From Neoechinorhynchus agilis (taxonomy: Eukaryota; Acanthocephala): a DNA stretch of 64,000 nucleotides. A program made the translations under genes and the position numbers. A model generated the notes under the pieces. That model saw only the letters and a program-made list of their open reading frames with translations, was not told where the DNA came from and did not search any database. This document shows, one piece after another, positions 10,630 to 22,788 of the stretch. Location: assembly GCA_051530055.1 (NCBI GenBank), contig CM121341.1, positions 4,526,001-4,590,000 on the forward strand. Reading direction: 5' to 3'. Numbering within the stretch: position 1 is the first letter of the stretch; every line of letters begins with the position of its first letter.

Positions 10630-12400
10630 CAGAAGGAGCGGAAATGCTCGAAATACAGGGAGCTAATCCGAAACTACCATTTGTCCCCTTCGGTGTGGAA
10701 AAGTACCTTGGGAGGGTCGGCACTGGCCCTCCTCGTGAAGGACTTGGGGAAACGAATCAACGCGGCGACTGGAGTTGTGGGATTCCAACATCAGCCACTC
10801 GAAAAAAGGTCCAGGAGGAGCGGAGGCAGAGGAGCTGAAATGCTCAAAATACAGGGAGCTAATCCGAAATTACCATTTTGTCCCCTTCGGTGTGGAAAAG
10901 TACCTTGGGAGGGTCGGCACTGGCCCTCCTCGTGAAGGACTTGGGGAAACGAATCAACGCGGCGACTGGAGTTGTGGGATTCCAACATCAGCCACTCGAA
11001 AAAGGTCCAGGAGGAGCGGCGAGGATCGTAAGTGCTCGAAATACAGGGAGCTAATCCGAAACTACCATTTGTCCCCTTCGGTGTGGAAAAGTACCTTGGG
11101 AGGGTCGGCACTGGCCCTCCTGAAGGACTTGGGGAAACGAATCAACGCGGCGACTGGAGTTGTGGGATTCCAACATCAGCCACTCGAAAAAAGGTCCAGG
11201 AGGAGCGGAGGCAGAGGATGAATGCTCGAAATACAGGGAGCTAATCCGAAATTACCATTTTGTCCCTTCGGTGTGGAAAAGTACCTTGGGAGGGTCGGCA
11301 CTGGCCCTCCTCGTGAAGGACTTGGAAACGAATCAACGCGGCGACTGGAGTTGTGGGATTCCAACATCAGCCACTCGAAAAAAGGTCCAGGAGGAGCGGC
11401 GGCAGAGGATCGTAAGTGCTCGAAATACAGGGAGCTAATCCGAAACTACCATTTTGTCCCCTTCGGTGTGGAAAAGTACCTTGGGAGGGTCGGCACTGGC
11501 CCTCCTCGTGAAGGACTTGGGGAAACGAATCAACGCGGCGACTGGAGTTGTGGGATTCCAACATCAGCCACTCGAAAAAAGGTCCAGGAGGAGCGGCGGC
11601 AGAGGATCGTAAGTGCTCGAAATACAGGGAGCTAATCCGAAATTACCATTTTGTCCCCTTCGGTGTGGAAACGTCCTTGGGAGGGTCGGCACTGGCCCTC
11701 CTGAAGGACTTGGGGAAACGAATCAACGCGGCGACTGGGTTGTGGGATTCCAACATCAGCCACTCAAAAAAGGTCCAGGAGGAGCGGATGCTCGAAATAC
11801 AGGGAGCTAATCCGAAATACCATTTTGTCCTTCGGTGTGGAAAGCCTTGGGAGGGTCGGCTGGCCCTCCTGAAGGACTTGGGGAAACGAATCAACGCGGC
11901 GACTGGAGTTGTGGGATTCCAACATCAGCCACTCGAAAAAAGGTCCAGGAGGAGCGGCGGCAGAGGATCGTAAGTGCTCGAAATACAGGGAGCTAATCCG
12001 AAATTACCATTTTGTCCCCTTCGGTGTGGAAACGTACCTTGGGAGGGTCGGCACTGGCCCTCCTCGTGAAGGACTTGGGGAAACGAATCAACGCGGCGAC
12101 TGGAGTTGTGGGATTCCAACATCAGCCACTCGAAAAAAGGTCCAGGAGGAGCGGCGGCAGAGGATCGTAAGTGCTCGAAATACAGGGAGCTAATCCGAAA
12201 CTACCATTTTGTCCCCTTCGGTGTGGAAAAGTACCTTGGGAGGGTCGGCACTGGCCCTCCTCGTGAAGGACTTGGGGAAACGAATCAACGCGGCGACTGG
12301 AGAGCCAAGATCGACTTCGTTCCTAGCCCAAAAAATAAGCATTGCGGTGCAACGGGGCAATGCGGCCAGCATTTTGACCTGCGCCGATGAATAGGAGCGG
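10630..12400 (+). mobile_element. Tandemly amplified piece of a retroelement C-terminal coding region
   Basis: Nine units of 175-197 bases, counted from the word AAATACAGGG at 10651, 10847, 11039, 11229, 11423, 11620, 11795, 11981 and 12178. The unit is GC-rich, unlike its surroundings. Translated, it carries KYRELIRNYHFVPFGVE and, in a second frame, VKDLGKRINAATG. Only the last unit runs on into EPRSTSFLAQKISIAVQRGN. Together these resemble the conserved region that ends many animal non-LTR retroelement proteins (FVPxAVETLG ... KRI..ATG.PRS.SFL.QRISIAxQRGNAAS). So one short internal block was duplicated head to tail about eight times. Units near 11640-11900 have many small deletions. The same family leaves fragments at 28.5, 37.4 and 53.3 kb. 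Confidence 0.8.
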
Positions 12401-12474
12401 AGAAGTTGTAAACAATGCATAGATTGCGTATAAAAATAAAAATAGATAAAAAATTCGTGTATTATAAGCATCAA

Positions 12475-12571
12475 TAAATTTTAGTTTGTTCCTTCTTGTC
12501 CGAGCCCCTAAAAAATACTTCTCTAATGTATAATTGGTTTGGCGGACAAGAAGGGACAAACTAAAATTTAA
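12475..12571. repeat. Hairpin-forming inverted repeat, ~27-base arms
   Basis: The left arm TTTTAGTTTGTTCCTTCTTG, continuing TCCG, is mirrored by CGGACAAGAAGGGACAAACT, continuing AAAAT, with one mismatch and a ~40-base loop. It abuts the end of the retroelement-derived array. It could be a small fold-back or MITE remnant. Confidence 0.8.
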
Positions 12572-14814
12572 TGATAATATGAAAACAAACCGGCTTGCCA
12601 GTGTAAAACTTAAAATAATTCAATTTTTCTAAAGGTTAGAATTCAACTTGATTTTGACTCGCCATAAAGAGTTTGTGGAGATCTTACAAATTTTAAGTGG
12701 CCTGTTTAACTACTTCAAAAAGCTAGAATTCCTCGTGAATTTTTATTTGATTTGAGCTGGAGAGTCTATAAAGTTGAGACATAAAGACTTGATAATTCTT
12801 AAGAATCCATTGAATCGTTGACGTGTTGTGTTCATTTTTATGGGTATTTTGTGAACAACCCAATTTTAACGTAGGATTTTTTGTTTTGAGCGCTTGTGAT
12901 TTTGCATTAATTATCACAGCGATTTAATTTTTTTTGCAATTTGGACCGCATTCTATTAAATTTGAAACTTCAAAAATACATAAAAAGATAATTTATGATG
13001 AAGATAAAACATCGAAACCATCGTCTGACATTACAGGAATCTTAAACTCCGATTTAAATTTACAAATTATGGTTAGATTGTGATAAAGTTACAATTCCAC
13101 GATTTCTTGAAATTTCCTAAATAAGAAAAAGTTTAACAAGAATTTAAGATTTCGAGTGAATCCTTTATGCCCTAATCGAACCTAACTGATTTTCTCGATC
13201 TTTTTTCACTGGATTTTCTCCTGAAATTCTGCTTAAAAGTTCTACATTTCTGTAAGACTTTTTGATAGTGAATTAGTAAGCTTTGTCGAATTTTTCTCGG
13301 AAAACAATAGAATGAAAAAGTACGCGAAAGCCCAAGAATTATCAAATAAATCAAAAAGTTAAAATGATGAACATCTTTGCAATTTCTGTAAGAGAATTTT
13401 CAGTAATTCTTTAATAAAAGTGGGAATATCCAAACTTGATTTAAAGGAAAATGGGAATTTATTTAAAAAGTTTCATCGTTCCAGTCACACAAAGACCTCA
13501 CAGAAAGCATTAAGAACATAAATTAAGTTGATTTTATAAGGGAATAATTGAAGTATGATCGATACTAGGCTCTCAAGAATGAAACATTTTAAAATCGTCC
13601 CACTTTTAATCCAAAAACAATTCTGAGCATTAATAGTCATTTGTTTTTAAAACTATATTAAAAGGTTATTCTTAAAGCCAAATGAAGGTTTACATTAACT
13701 ATTTTACCAATTGAATGGTTCCATTTCACCCAATAAAGAATCCATCCACTCTAAGAACTCCCTTAAAGCTTTCCTCTAAGAGAAACAAAAGGGTTTATAA
13801 AAAAGATCTAAGCAACAATTCGTTTCCTTCATTAGTTTCGTTCGAACTTCTCTGTTCCCTTTGGAATTTACAAAAAATTAACGTATCAGCTAAACAAAGT
13901 GGAACAAATTCGAGATTTTTCGAGTTGAAAACGTCAAAATATCCTTTTGTTATCCACTTAGCCCAAGGGATAATGATTATGTGCCCCAATGCAATAGATA
14001 AGTGGTCCTCGGATCCTTCGAAACCGATCGGAATTCGTGGCTACATCTCAGCGGATTCATGAGTTCTGCCAAACGTAGTCAGTGTGTCATTCCCCCCCCT
14101 CTTGCAACCCTGCCATTTGGCACCAAACTCATTCGCCGCAATGATGCTGTCATTCAATAGTCTCCGTTTCCGTGCCTAGAATCCGAGATACGCTATCGAT
14201 TTTAGCTCGAAATGAGAGTAGATGGAATCGCCTTGACGACTAATGTTCACAAAGCCATTTTAAACGAATTTTGAATCCTTAATGGGAAATCGATTAAACG
14301 TTCACCACATGAACGAAGCTTGTTCCACACTTGCTGAAATCAATTTCCCTGAAATCTCAAAGATCACCATAGAAAGGCCTATGAGTATGTTGAAACAATT
14401 GAAATGTCGCCGTGCCGATATCCACTTGAACGAGCACCTAAAAATTGTTTTTAACACCGAGGTAATACTCAGAAGTGAAGACTGTCGCCTTAATCTAGAA
14501 AATCTCACTTTATGGGATCGTGGAATGCTCTCAGAGGTTTCAAATCAACATATTGATTGGATTTCACGTCTAACAACGCATAAGTGGAAGATTAGGTTCC
14601 GCTTTCGTCCTCTTCATTTGCTCAATCACTGAAGTGTATTCAAAATCAATAGAAACTTTGATACGATCCCTTTTTTGTAAAATACGAGTCTTTATAAGAT
14701 GTACTCCCGAATTGAGGCAGCATTCCTTAATAGCACTTAAGATTAAGCGATGTGTCACAGTTTCCCTCACCGTTCTTAATCTAATGTTTATTCATGCCTT
14801 TCCGTGGCACATTA
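12572..14814. other. No recognisable gene
   Basis: About 2.2 kb, AT-rich. Open stretches at 13715-14062 (plus) and 14282-14632 (plus) reach 115 aa but show no motif or family I know and no convincing splice partners. They may be chance or decayed coding sequence. Confidence 0.55.
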
Positions 14815-17800
14815 CAGTTCTATCCTGACATTCTTTAGCCATCTCTGAGATAATGTCATTTTAGAACATAATACGAGTTTTCATCGAATCGTCGCTTGAG
14901 TCCTCGCCTTAGAACGACCTCCTTCAAACCTTTAATAACCTTTTTTTAATCTTTACGAATTATTGTTCTCTAATTTAAAGAATTTTTCGGCTTGGGTCAT
15001 TTCCGTTCTATCCGGAAAGTCATTTGCCATCTCTGAGATCCTTTCATTTTAAAACCTAAGAAGTTTTCATCGAATCGTCGCTTGAGTTCTCGCCTTAGAA
15101 CGACCTCCTTCAAACCTTTAATAACCTTTTTTTGATCTTTACGAATTATTGTTCTCTAATTTAAAGAATTCTCGGCTTGGGTCATTTCCGTTCTATCCGG
15201 AAAGTCATTTGCCATCTCGGAGATCCTTTCATTTTAAAACCTAAGAAGTTTTCATCGAATCGTCGCTTGAGTTCTCGCCTTAGAACGACCTCCTTCAAAC
15301 CTTTAATAACCTTTTTTTGATCTTTACGAATTATTGTTCTCTAATTTAAAGAATTTTTCGGCTTGGGTCATTTCCGTTCTATCCGGAAAGTCATTTGCCA
15401 TCTCGGAGATCCTTTCATTTTGAAACCTAAGAAGTTTTCATCGAATCGTCGCTTGAGTCCTCGCCTTAGAACGACCTCCTTCAAACCTTTAATAACCTTT
15501 TTTTAATCTTTACGAATTATTGTTCTCTAATTTAAAGAATTCTCGGCTTGGGTCATTTCCGTTCTATCCGGACAGTCTTTTGCCATCTCGGAGATCCTTT
15601 CATTTTAAAACCTAAGAAGTTTTCATCGAATCGTCGCTTGAGTTCTCGCCTTAGAACGACCTCCTTCAAACCTTTAATAACCTTTTTTTGATCTTTACGA
15701 ATTATTGTTCTCTAATTTAAAGAATTCTCGGCTTGGGTCATTGTCGTTCTATCCGGAAAGTCATTTGCCATCTCGGAGATCCTTTCATTTTGAAACCTAA
15801 GAAGTTTTCATCGAATCGTCGCTTGAGTCCTCGCCTAAGAACGACCTCCTTCAAACCTTTAATAACCTTTTTTTAATCTTTACGAATTGTTATCCTCTAA
15901 TTTAAAGAATTCTCGGCTTGGGTCATTTCCGTTCTATCCGGAAAGTCATTTGCCATCTCGGAGATCCTTTCATTTTGAAACCTAAGAAGTTTTCATCGAA
16001 TCGTCGCTTGAGTCCTCGCCTTAGAACGACCTCCTTCAAACCTTTAATAACCTTTTTTTGATCTTTACGAATTATTGTTCTCTAATTTAAAGAATTCTCG
16101 GCTTGGGTCATTGTCGTTCTATCCGGAAAGTCATTTGCCATCTCGGAGATCCTTTCATTTTAAAACCTAAGAAGTTTTCATCGAATCGTCGCTTGAGTTC
16201 TCGCCTTAGAACGACCTCCTTCAAACCTTTAATAACCTTTTTTTGATCTTTACGAATTATTGTTCTCTAATTTAAAGAATTCTCGGCTTGGGTCATTTCC
16301 GTTCTATCCGGAAAGTCATTTGCCATCTCGGAGATCCTTTCATTTTAAAACCTAAGAAGTTTTCATCGAATCGTCGCTTGAGTTCTCGCCTTAGAACGAC
16401 CTCCTTCAAACCTTTAATAACCTTTTTTTAATCTTTACGAATTATTGTTCTCTAATTTAAAGAATTCTCGGCTTGGGTCATTTCCGTTCTATCCGGAAAG
16501 TCATTTGCCATCTCGGAGATCCTTTCATTTTAAAACCTAAGAAGTTTTCATCGAATCGTCGCTTGAGTTCTCGCCTTAGAACGACCTCCTTCAAACCTTT
16601 AATAACCTTTTTTTGATCTTTACGAATTATTGTTCTCTAATTTAAAGAATTTTTCGGCTTGGGTCATTTCCGTTCTATCCGAAAAGTCATTTGCCATCTC
16701 TTAAATCCTTCCATTTTGAAACCTAAGAAGTTTTCATCGAATCGTCGCTTGAGTCCTCGCCTTAGAACGACCTCCTTCAAACCTTTAATAACCTTTTTTT
16801 ATCTTTACGAATTATTGTTCTCTAATTTAAAGAATTCTCGGCTTGGGTCATTTCCGTTCTATCCGGAAAGTCATTTGCCATCTCGGAGATCCTTTCATTT
16901 TAAAACCTAAGAAGTTTTCATCGAATCGTCGCTTGAGTTCTCGCCTTAGAACGACCTCCTTCAAACCTTTAATAACCTTTTTTTGATCTTTACGAATTAT
17001 TGTTCTCTAATTTAAAGAATTCTCGGCTTGGGCATTTCCGTTCTATCCGGAAAGTCATTTGCCATCTCGGAGATCCTTTCATTTTAAAACCTAAGAAGTT
17101 TTCATCGAATCGTCGCTTGAGTCCTCGCCTTAGAACGACCTCCTTCAAACCTTTAATAACCTTTTTTTGATCTTTACGAATTATTGTTCTCTAATTTAAA
17201 GAATTCTCGGCTTGGGTCATTTCCGTTCTATCCGGAAAGTCATTTGCCATCTCGAGATCCTTCATTTTGAAACCTAAGAAGTTTTCATCGAATCGTCGCT
17301 TGAGTCCTCGCCTTAGAACGACCTCCTTCAAACCTTTAATAACCTTTTTTTGATCTTTACGAATTGTTATCCTCTAATTTAAAGAATTCTCGGCTTGGGT
17401 CATTTCCGTTCTATCCGGAAAGTCATTTGCCATCTCGGAGATCCTTTCATTTTAAAACCTAAGAAGTTTTCATCGAATCGTCGCTTGAGTTCTCGCCTTA
17501 GAACGACCTCCTTCAAACCTTTAATAACCTTTTAATTTACGAATTATTGTTCTCTAATTTAAAGAATTCTCGGCTTGGGTCATTTCCGTTCTATCCGGAA
17601 AGTCGTTTGCCATCTCGGAGATCCTTTCATTTTGAAACCTAAGAAGTTTTAACCGAATCGTCGCTTGAGTCCTCGCCTAAGAACGACCTCCTTCAAACCT
17701 TTAATAACCTTTTTTTAATCTTTACGAATTATTGTTCTCTAATTTAAAGAATTCTCGGCTTGGGTCATTGTCGTTCTATCCGGAAAGTCATTTGCCATCT

Positions 17801-18300
17801 CGGAGATCCTTTCATTTTGAAACCTAAGAAGTTTTCATCGAATCGTCGCTTGAGTCCTCGCCTAAGAACGACCTCCTTCAAACCTTTAATAACCTTTTTT
17901 TAATCTTTACGAATTATTGTTCTCTAATTTAAAGAATTCTCGGCTTGGGTCATTTCCGTTCTATCCGGAAAGTCGTTTGCCATCTCGGAGATCCTTTCAT
18001 TTTAAAACCTAAGAAGTTTTCATCGAATCGTCGCTTGAGTTCTCGCCTTAGAACGACCTCCTTCAAACCTTTAATAACCTTTTTTTAATCTTTACGAATT
18101 ATTGTTCTCTAATTTAAAGAATTTTTCGGCTTGGGTCATTTCCGTTCTATCCGGACAGTCGTTTGCCATCTCGGAGATCCTTTCACTTTGAAACCTAAGA
18201 AGTTTTAACCGAATCGTCGCTTGAGTTCTCGTCTTCAACTTTAATGCCCTTCTGAATCTTTACAAATTTTCATTCTCTCATATTAAGAATTTTCAGGCTT
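14815..18300. repeat. Satellite array, ~18 units of ~185 bases
   Basis: The word CGGCTTGGG recurs at 14988, 15173, 15359, 15544, 15729, 15914, 16099, 16284, 16469, 16655, 16839, 17024, 17208, 17391, 17571, 17756, 17941 and 18127. Diverged half-units lie at both ends. Within each unit GTTCTCGCCTTAGAAC forms a stem-loop, and a T7 run follows AACC. Two-state sites (GAGTTCTCG/GAGTCCTCG, TTTAAAACC/TTTGAAACC, TTATTGTT/TTGTTATC) are shuffled between units, as expected from unequal exchange or conversion. No coding potential is seen. Confidence 0.97.
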
Positions 18301-19185
18301 TGGTCATCTTTCTGATCCAAGAATAAAGAATATCGATATCCAAATCTTTCTGTTGGCCATTCGCCGTCTACTTAATCATTCCATTACTGTAAAGGGCAAT
18401 CCCGTCTTCCATTTCGCCACCATAATGACAGATTTAATTGGTTCATCGTTTGGTTAGGGACATTCTCATACAACTGCGTATCTCTTCGTCCTATAGGATC
18501 TTTAGTGTTTTTTTCTCTCGAAACATTGTATTATAGAAAAGAAACTATTTTTGTTAAAAAAAACTCGTTAAAACTTGTATGTAGTTTCGATTGAGACCGT
18601 TAGATTTCTCTCTGTTTATTTCTACACACGTATCGGTTTTAATCAATCACATCCAAGTCCTGACATTTGTCGTCTTTTATATCATTCCGTTTCTCTCGAA
18701 CTAGATTTTTCTTTCAACACGAATGCTCCGTGTTTCCATGTCTGTTGCTACTACCGTCGTTTCTTACATCCGGATCGTGTGCTTCAGTGACAGAGAATCG
18801 CTTTATTATCTACATTGTGGCACTGTGTAACGCCAACAGGACTAATCTTTCCCACTTTCTTTTGACAAATGCGTTCGATTTCTGCTCTTCCTATTAGGAT
18901 TTTCGATCATAATCTTCAATGTTAAATCTTTTCCCCCTTTCACATTAAGCACGCAACGTATATGCAAATGGAAGCACGCACCGAGCATTTCTCGAATATG
19001 ACATTCTGACTTCAGCAAATTGACTGTTTCATCGTAACGCTCAATCCAAATGCTCAACTAAACGTCTTTCTCCAAATGACTCACCAGAAAAACAAGTTAA
19101 AAATTCGAAACTACGCAGTTTGTCCTCCTATTTGCCATGTTTCTCATTAAAAGCTAATCTTCCATTAATAATCACATTTTGGACC
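18301..19185. other. No recognisable gene
   Basis: About 0.9 kb between the satellite and a hexokinase-like stretch. Short open frames occur on both strands. I looked for upstream hexokinase motifs (phosphate-binding DxGGTN, the glucose-binding PLGFTFSFP type) and saw none. Confidence 0.5.
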
Positions 19186-19189
19186 TTTT

Positions 19190-19679
19190 CAGATTTGTTT
19201 CTATTTCGCTTTTTAATGATGGATCACTGCTCAGTAGTCTATTGAACAAGGATAACCTGTTTTCGAGGAATTCATCAAACGTACAAGTTCTATGGAGAAT
19301 CGATTATTTGTATTTATTTCAAATCGCAGATGATCGATCTCCTAAATTCAAGAATATTCAACGCATCTTTGAAACTTTACATTGTTACACTGCAACACTC
19401 GTGGACTATGCCGTTGTTCAATCGATCGCACGCAAACTGCTTGAGCGCAGTGCAGCCATCGTTTCTAAAATGTTACTACAGGCGGTCGTCGACAAAAAAC
19501 AAAGCAGCACTAAACGGTGGACGGTTTGTTTAAATAATGAAATCTTTAGTTTATGTATAGATGCTCTGAGAAAAACCATCTTTGAGACTTCTTTTTTTCC
19601 TTTTTCAGTAAAAGCAAGTTTAATTAGTGATTCAATTTCCCTTTTAAGAAAGATTTCATTAGACAAAAGGACAAATTAG
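19190..19679 (+). pseudogene. Hexokinase-like C-terminal fragment, probable remnant
   Basis: An open frame after TTTTCAG reads without a Met for ~160 codons. The stretch VDYAVVQSIARKLLERSA, then AIVSKMLLQAVVDKK, then KRWTVCLNNEIFSL, resembles the hexokinase C-terminal segment. In that family the segment runs as a helix ending VxxRAAxL, then LAAVVDKIR, then a KVTVGVDGTLY strand. The preceding LFQIADD...IQRIFETL fits the helix upstream of it. The ATP-binding loop (SEDGSGKGAA) that should follow is not visible, and no N-terminal exons lie upstream before the satellite. I read it as a decayed or truncated hexokinase copy; a very divergent gene is the alternative. Similarity is by eye only. Confidence 0.35.
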
Positions 19680-19784
19680 GCAATGTGAATGGTGGATGAA
19701 GAGCTTTAAAAAACGCCTGAAATACGAAAATTGCTTTATTACTTCTTAAAAATAAACTGATATTTCCCATTTTCCTTCGCCCCC

Positions 19785-19802
19785 GCTGCTGCTGCTGCTG
19801 CT
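19785..19802. repeat. (GCT)6 microsatellite just upstream of IGF2BP
   Basis: Six GCT copies end 26 bases before the IGF2BP start codon, within the presumed leader or preceding intron, because the acceptor-like TTTCCAG lies between the run and the ATG. Confidence 0.9.
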
Positions 19803-19828
19803 GAACTAACTCACTTTCGTTTCCAGAT

Positions 19829-22788
19829 ATGTCATCAGACAAAGGCTCAAGGGAAACTTCTGTTGAACAATCAGAGCATTATATAGAACAATCGATTCTT
19901 AGATTGCTTGCGCCTACCAACTGTCTCGGTGCCATTATAGGACATCGTGGGGAGAACGTTAATGACACAAGCGCCGAATCCGGCACAAAGTTTGTTTTTG
20001 ACTTTGTTTCGCTTTAGTTCACTTTGATTAGAATCGACATTATTCGCGATGATCCAGCCGCCGGTCATCTTGAGACTCTCATTGAAATCCGTGGACGTTC
20101 AACCGAATCCATATCAATCGCAGTACGGCGCATCCTCGAAGATGTATACAGGAAGATATTGTCTAAATGGCATAAACGTTTATCGAGAAGGTATATTTTT
20201 GTCGATCTTATTTTGGTGCGAAGAAAAAAAGATTATTTTAGCGATGGATTAGGTGAAAATGATGAACTCAGTGAAACATCGATTCGTCGTCGTATAGTGA
20301 ACTTTTACCTAAAGTTTCTTGTGTCCAATGATCTTGTCGGTCAGATAATCGGCAAAGAAGGTCGTAATATCACAAGTATGCGGGAACAAACTGATACTCA
20401 CATATCAGTTTCTACTATGTATGAAATTAAAGGATTTTCTATGGAAAGAACAGTTACTGTGAAGACAGGGATCGCGTTGATATTGGCTCCTTGCACTTTT
20501 TTTTGTAACTAGATTCATTTTTTTAATTTTCTCTTTTAATCCGTTAAGAAACAATTCAGAAATTGATTAAGGTTGACTTAAATTTTACCTATGGCGAATT
20601 ATATAACATAGACAACCGATACATACGATTGTTGTATTAAAATGTCGATCGGTTGTGAATCCATCACGGTTGTCGAAATTAGAAAATGTGGCCGGGTTTT
20701 TAAAATTGAAAATTTCGATATCTAAACGATGTGGATACTCTTATACAAATTAAATGAGAATTCAAGTTAGTAAATTCAATCATTGCCACTTTTTAACGCG
20801 ATCATTGTTCGTAAAGCAAGTTGAGAACGACATTGAAAAAATCGTAAGAGCGTTTAGCCAAATATTCGAGAAGATAAGGTCGATCCGGAAACGATCGATC
20901 GAACTTTCTGATCACCATCAGAATTTCGAAATAGCAGTTCCTCAACAGTTGCAAACGCCTTCTAGTATTTCATATCGAATTTCAGACCGAGAACAAGACA
21001 TGTCTATACTTGCTTCATGGTTGTCCCAGCTCCAGGCGGCTCAACTTCTCCCACCTACACCCCAGAATCTGTCGTTCACATCCCAACAACCTGCAACTTA
21101 CGTTGTTAATCAATCCATGTTCCCGCAGCAAATAAATCCCGATTTACAAAACAATAGCACTGGAATCACGGCCAGTTCTTCCAATGGAATGGTTACTAAC
21201 CCATTCCCAAGATGCTATCCACCAAACCCATATCTAAACCCAAAAACGCAACGCCTGAACCGAAACGAAAGCGTTATAATCCATATTCCATATTTCGCCG
21301 CTGGTGTAATTATTGGCAGACGTGGAGCTTCTATAAGGCACATTATAAAATCAACTGGTGCCACTATTAGAATCTCACCGGATAATCGGGAAACACTCAA
21401 TGCCGAAGAAAGTGATCTAAATTCTTATAGGATGTCTGGCCATAGCCGGCAAGTCATGATCAGAGGAAAACCGGAAGCCCAGTTTAGGGTGAGTATAATG
21501 TTAGTTAAAAGTGAAAGATTGATCGGAAAGCTGTTTTAAGGTATTCTTTGGTAATTTTAACTTGGTTATATTGCAAAAAAATGGGAGTTCTTGATTTTTC
21601 CCTTGAATTAAACACTTGATTCAAAGGTTAAAAGGAAAATGGAGGTGTAGTGATCATTATCTTGAAAAAGATTTATTCTTTTGAACTATTTAAAAAAAAG
21701 GGAAGCGTCATCAGTCGTTGTTTCGAAGTTTTATTCAGCTAAGGATAAAGAATCACCACAAATCCATCATCTCGCAAATGTATTTTCTCTCTTTCGATGT
21801 TTATGAGCTAATTTTATACAATTTTAACTTTCTTATATTGCAAAAAATGAGAGTTCTTGATTTTTCCCTTGAATTAAACACTCGATTCAAAGGTTAAAAG
21901 GAAAATGGAGGTGTAGTGATCATTATCTTGAAAAAGATTTATTCTTTTGAACTATTTCAAAAAAAGGGAATCATCATCAGTCGTTGTTTCGAAGTTTTTT
22001 CAGCTAAGGATTAAGATCACCACAAATCTATCATCTCGCAAATGTATTTTCTCTCTTTCGATGTTTATGAGCTAATTTTCTAAACTGCTCACAGCAAGGT
22101 TCTTTTAAAAAAAGTTATTCTCTTTTTAACTGTTGTTTTTGACAATTGAATCTTTAGGCCCAGTATACGATATTCCACATGTTGACAACTTGTGGATTCA
22201 CCGGACACCATTTTGACAAATTTATCGAGATTCTTGGCGAAAACATGTCTGAGAATGTCATGACTAATTCACTGAGGTCCCATTCCCGGGACATTGTCCT
22301 CGTCGTTGAACTGTGTGTACCGTATGAGTCAGTTGGTCGGATAATCGGAAAAAAGGGCGCTCGGGTGAGTTCTGTTTGCTTTAGGAAAGTATTTAGTTTT
22401 ATCCGCTAAGTTTAGATTCGAAGCATAGAACGTGGAACGGGAGCTCTTGTGCGCTTCGTGAGTGATGCAGCCAAGAAAGTTGAAAGTGTTCCGGAAAGTC
22501 AACTCTTAGATCCGACTATTCCAGAAGTCAGTTACTGTGAACGAAGTGATGATATCCGCAAAGAAGAAGAACTTTTGTTTGCCACTGTTTACATTATTGG
22601 TAGCTTCAATTGTTGTTATGTAAGTCACTTAATCTTCTTCTTTTTTTTCGTCTTCTTTTAAGGCGGCTCAAAGATATATAAGGCAAATAGTTGATGATAA
22701 TGGAAGGAATAATCTACGAAGAGACGTAAAAGTAGATAAGGAAATAACCGAACACTACGTTCCTAATGGAGGAGTTGTGTCAAATTGA
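19829..22788 (+). CDS. IGF2BP: IGF2BP/Imp-type RNA-binding protein with four KH domains
   Basis: Binds target mRNAs in cytoplasmic RNPs and controls their stability, transport and translation. Four KH signatures are legible: IIGHRGENV with GTKIDIIRDDP (KH1), IIGKEGRNI with TDTHISVST and ERTVTVK (KH2), IIGRRGASI with GATIRISP and SRQVMIRGKPEAQF (KH3), and IIGKKGAR with IRSIERGTGALVRF and VYIIGSF (KH4). The order and the PEAQF/AAQRYIRQIV phrases match IGF2BP. Exons: 19829-19989, 20032-20190, 20242-~20457, ~20817-21488, 22158-22364, 22416-22619, 22663-22788. The KH2-to-linker junction is not resolved. The KH2-KH3 linker is Q/P/N-rich. No RRMs precede KH1, as in insect Imp and unlike the vertebrate proteins. 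TTTCCAG ends 2 bases before the ATG. The 669-base intron between KH3 and KH4 holds a duplication. Confidence 0.9.
21545..22095. repeat. Two-copy ~270-base direct repeat inside an IGF2BP intron
   Basis: The block beginning near 21555 (TTATATTGCAAAAA ... GGAGGTGTAGTGATCATT) is repeated from about 21830 with ~95% identity by eye. Together the copies fill almost the whole intron between the KH3 and KH4 exons. Confidence 0.9.

Noticed and set aside
10644-12390. Novel repeat-protein gene over the GC-rich array
   Set aside because: Frames differ between units, and the text matches the C-terminal part of retroelement proteins, so it is an amplified fossil segment.
19993-20016. 24-base intron in KH1 of IGF2BP
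   Set aside because: A 42-base GT-AG interval ending at GATTAG gives GTKIDIIRD, the expected KH sequence, so the shorter one is not needed.
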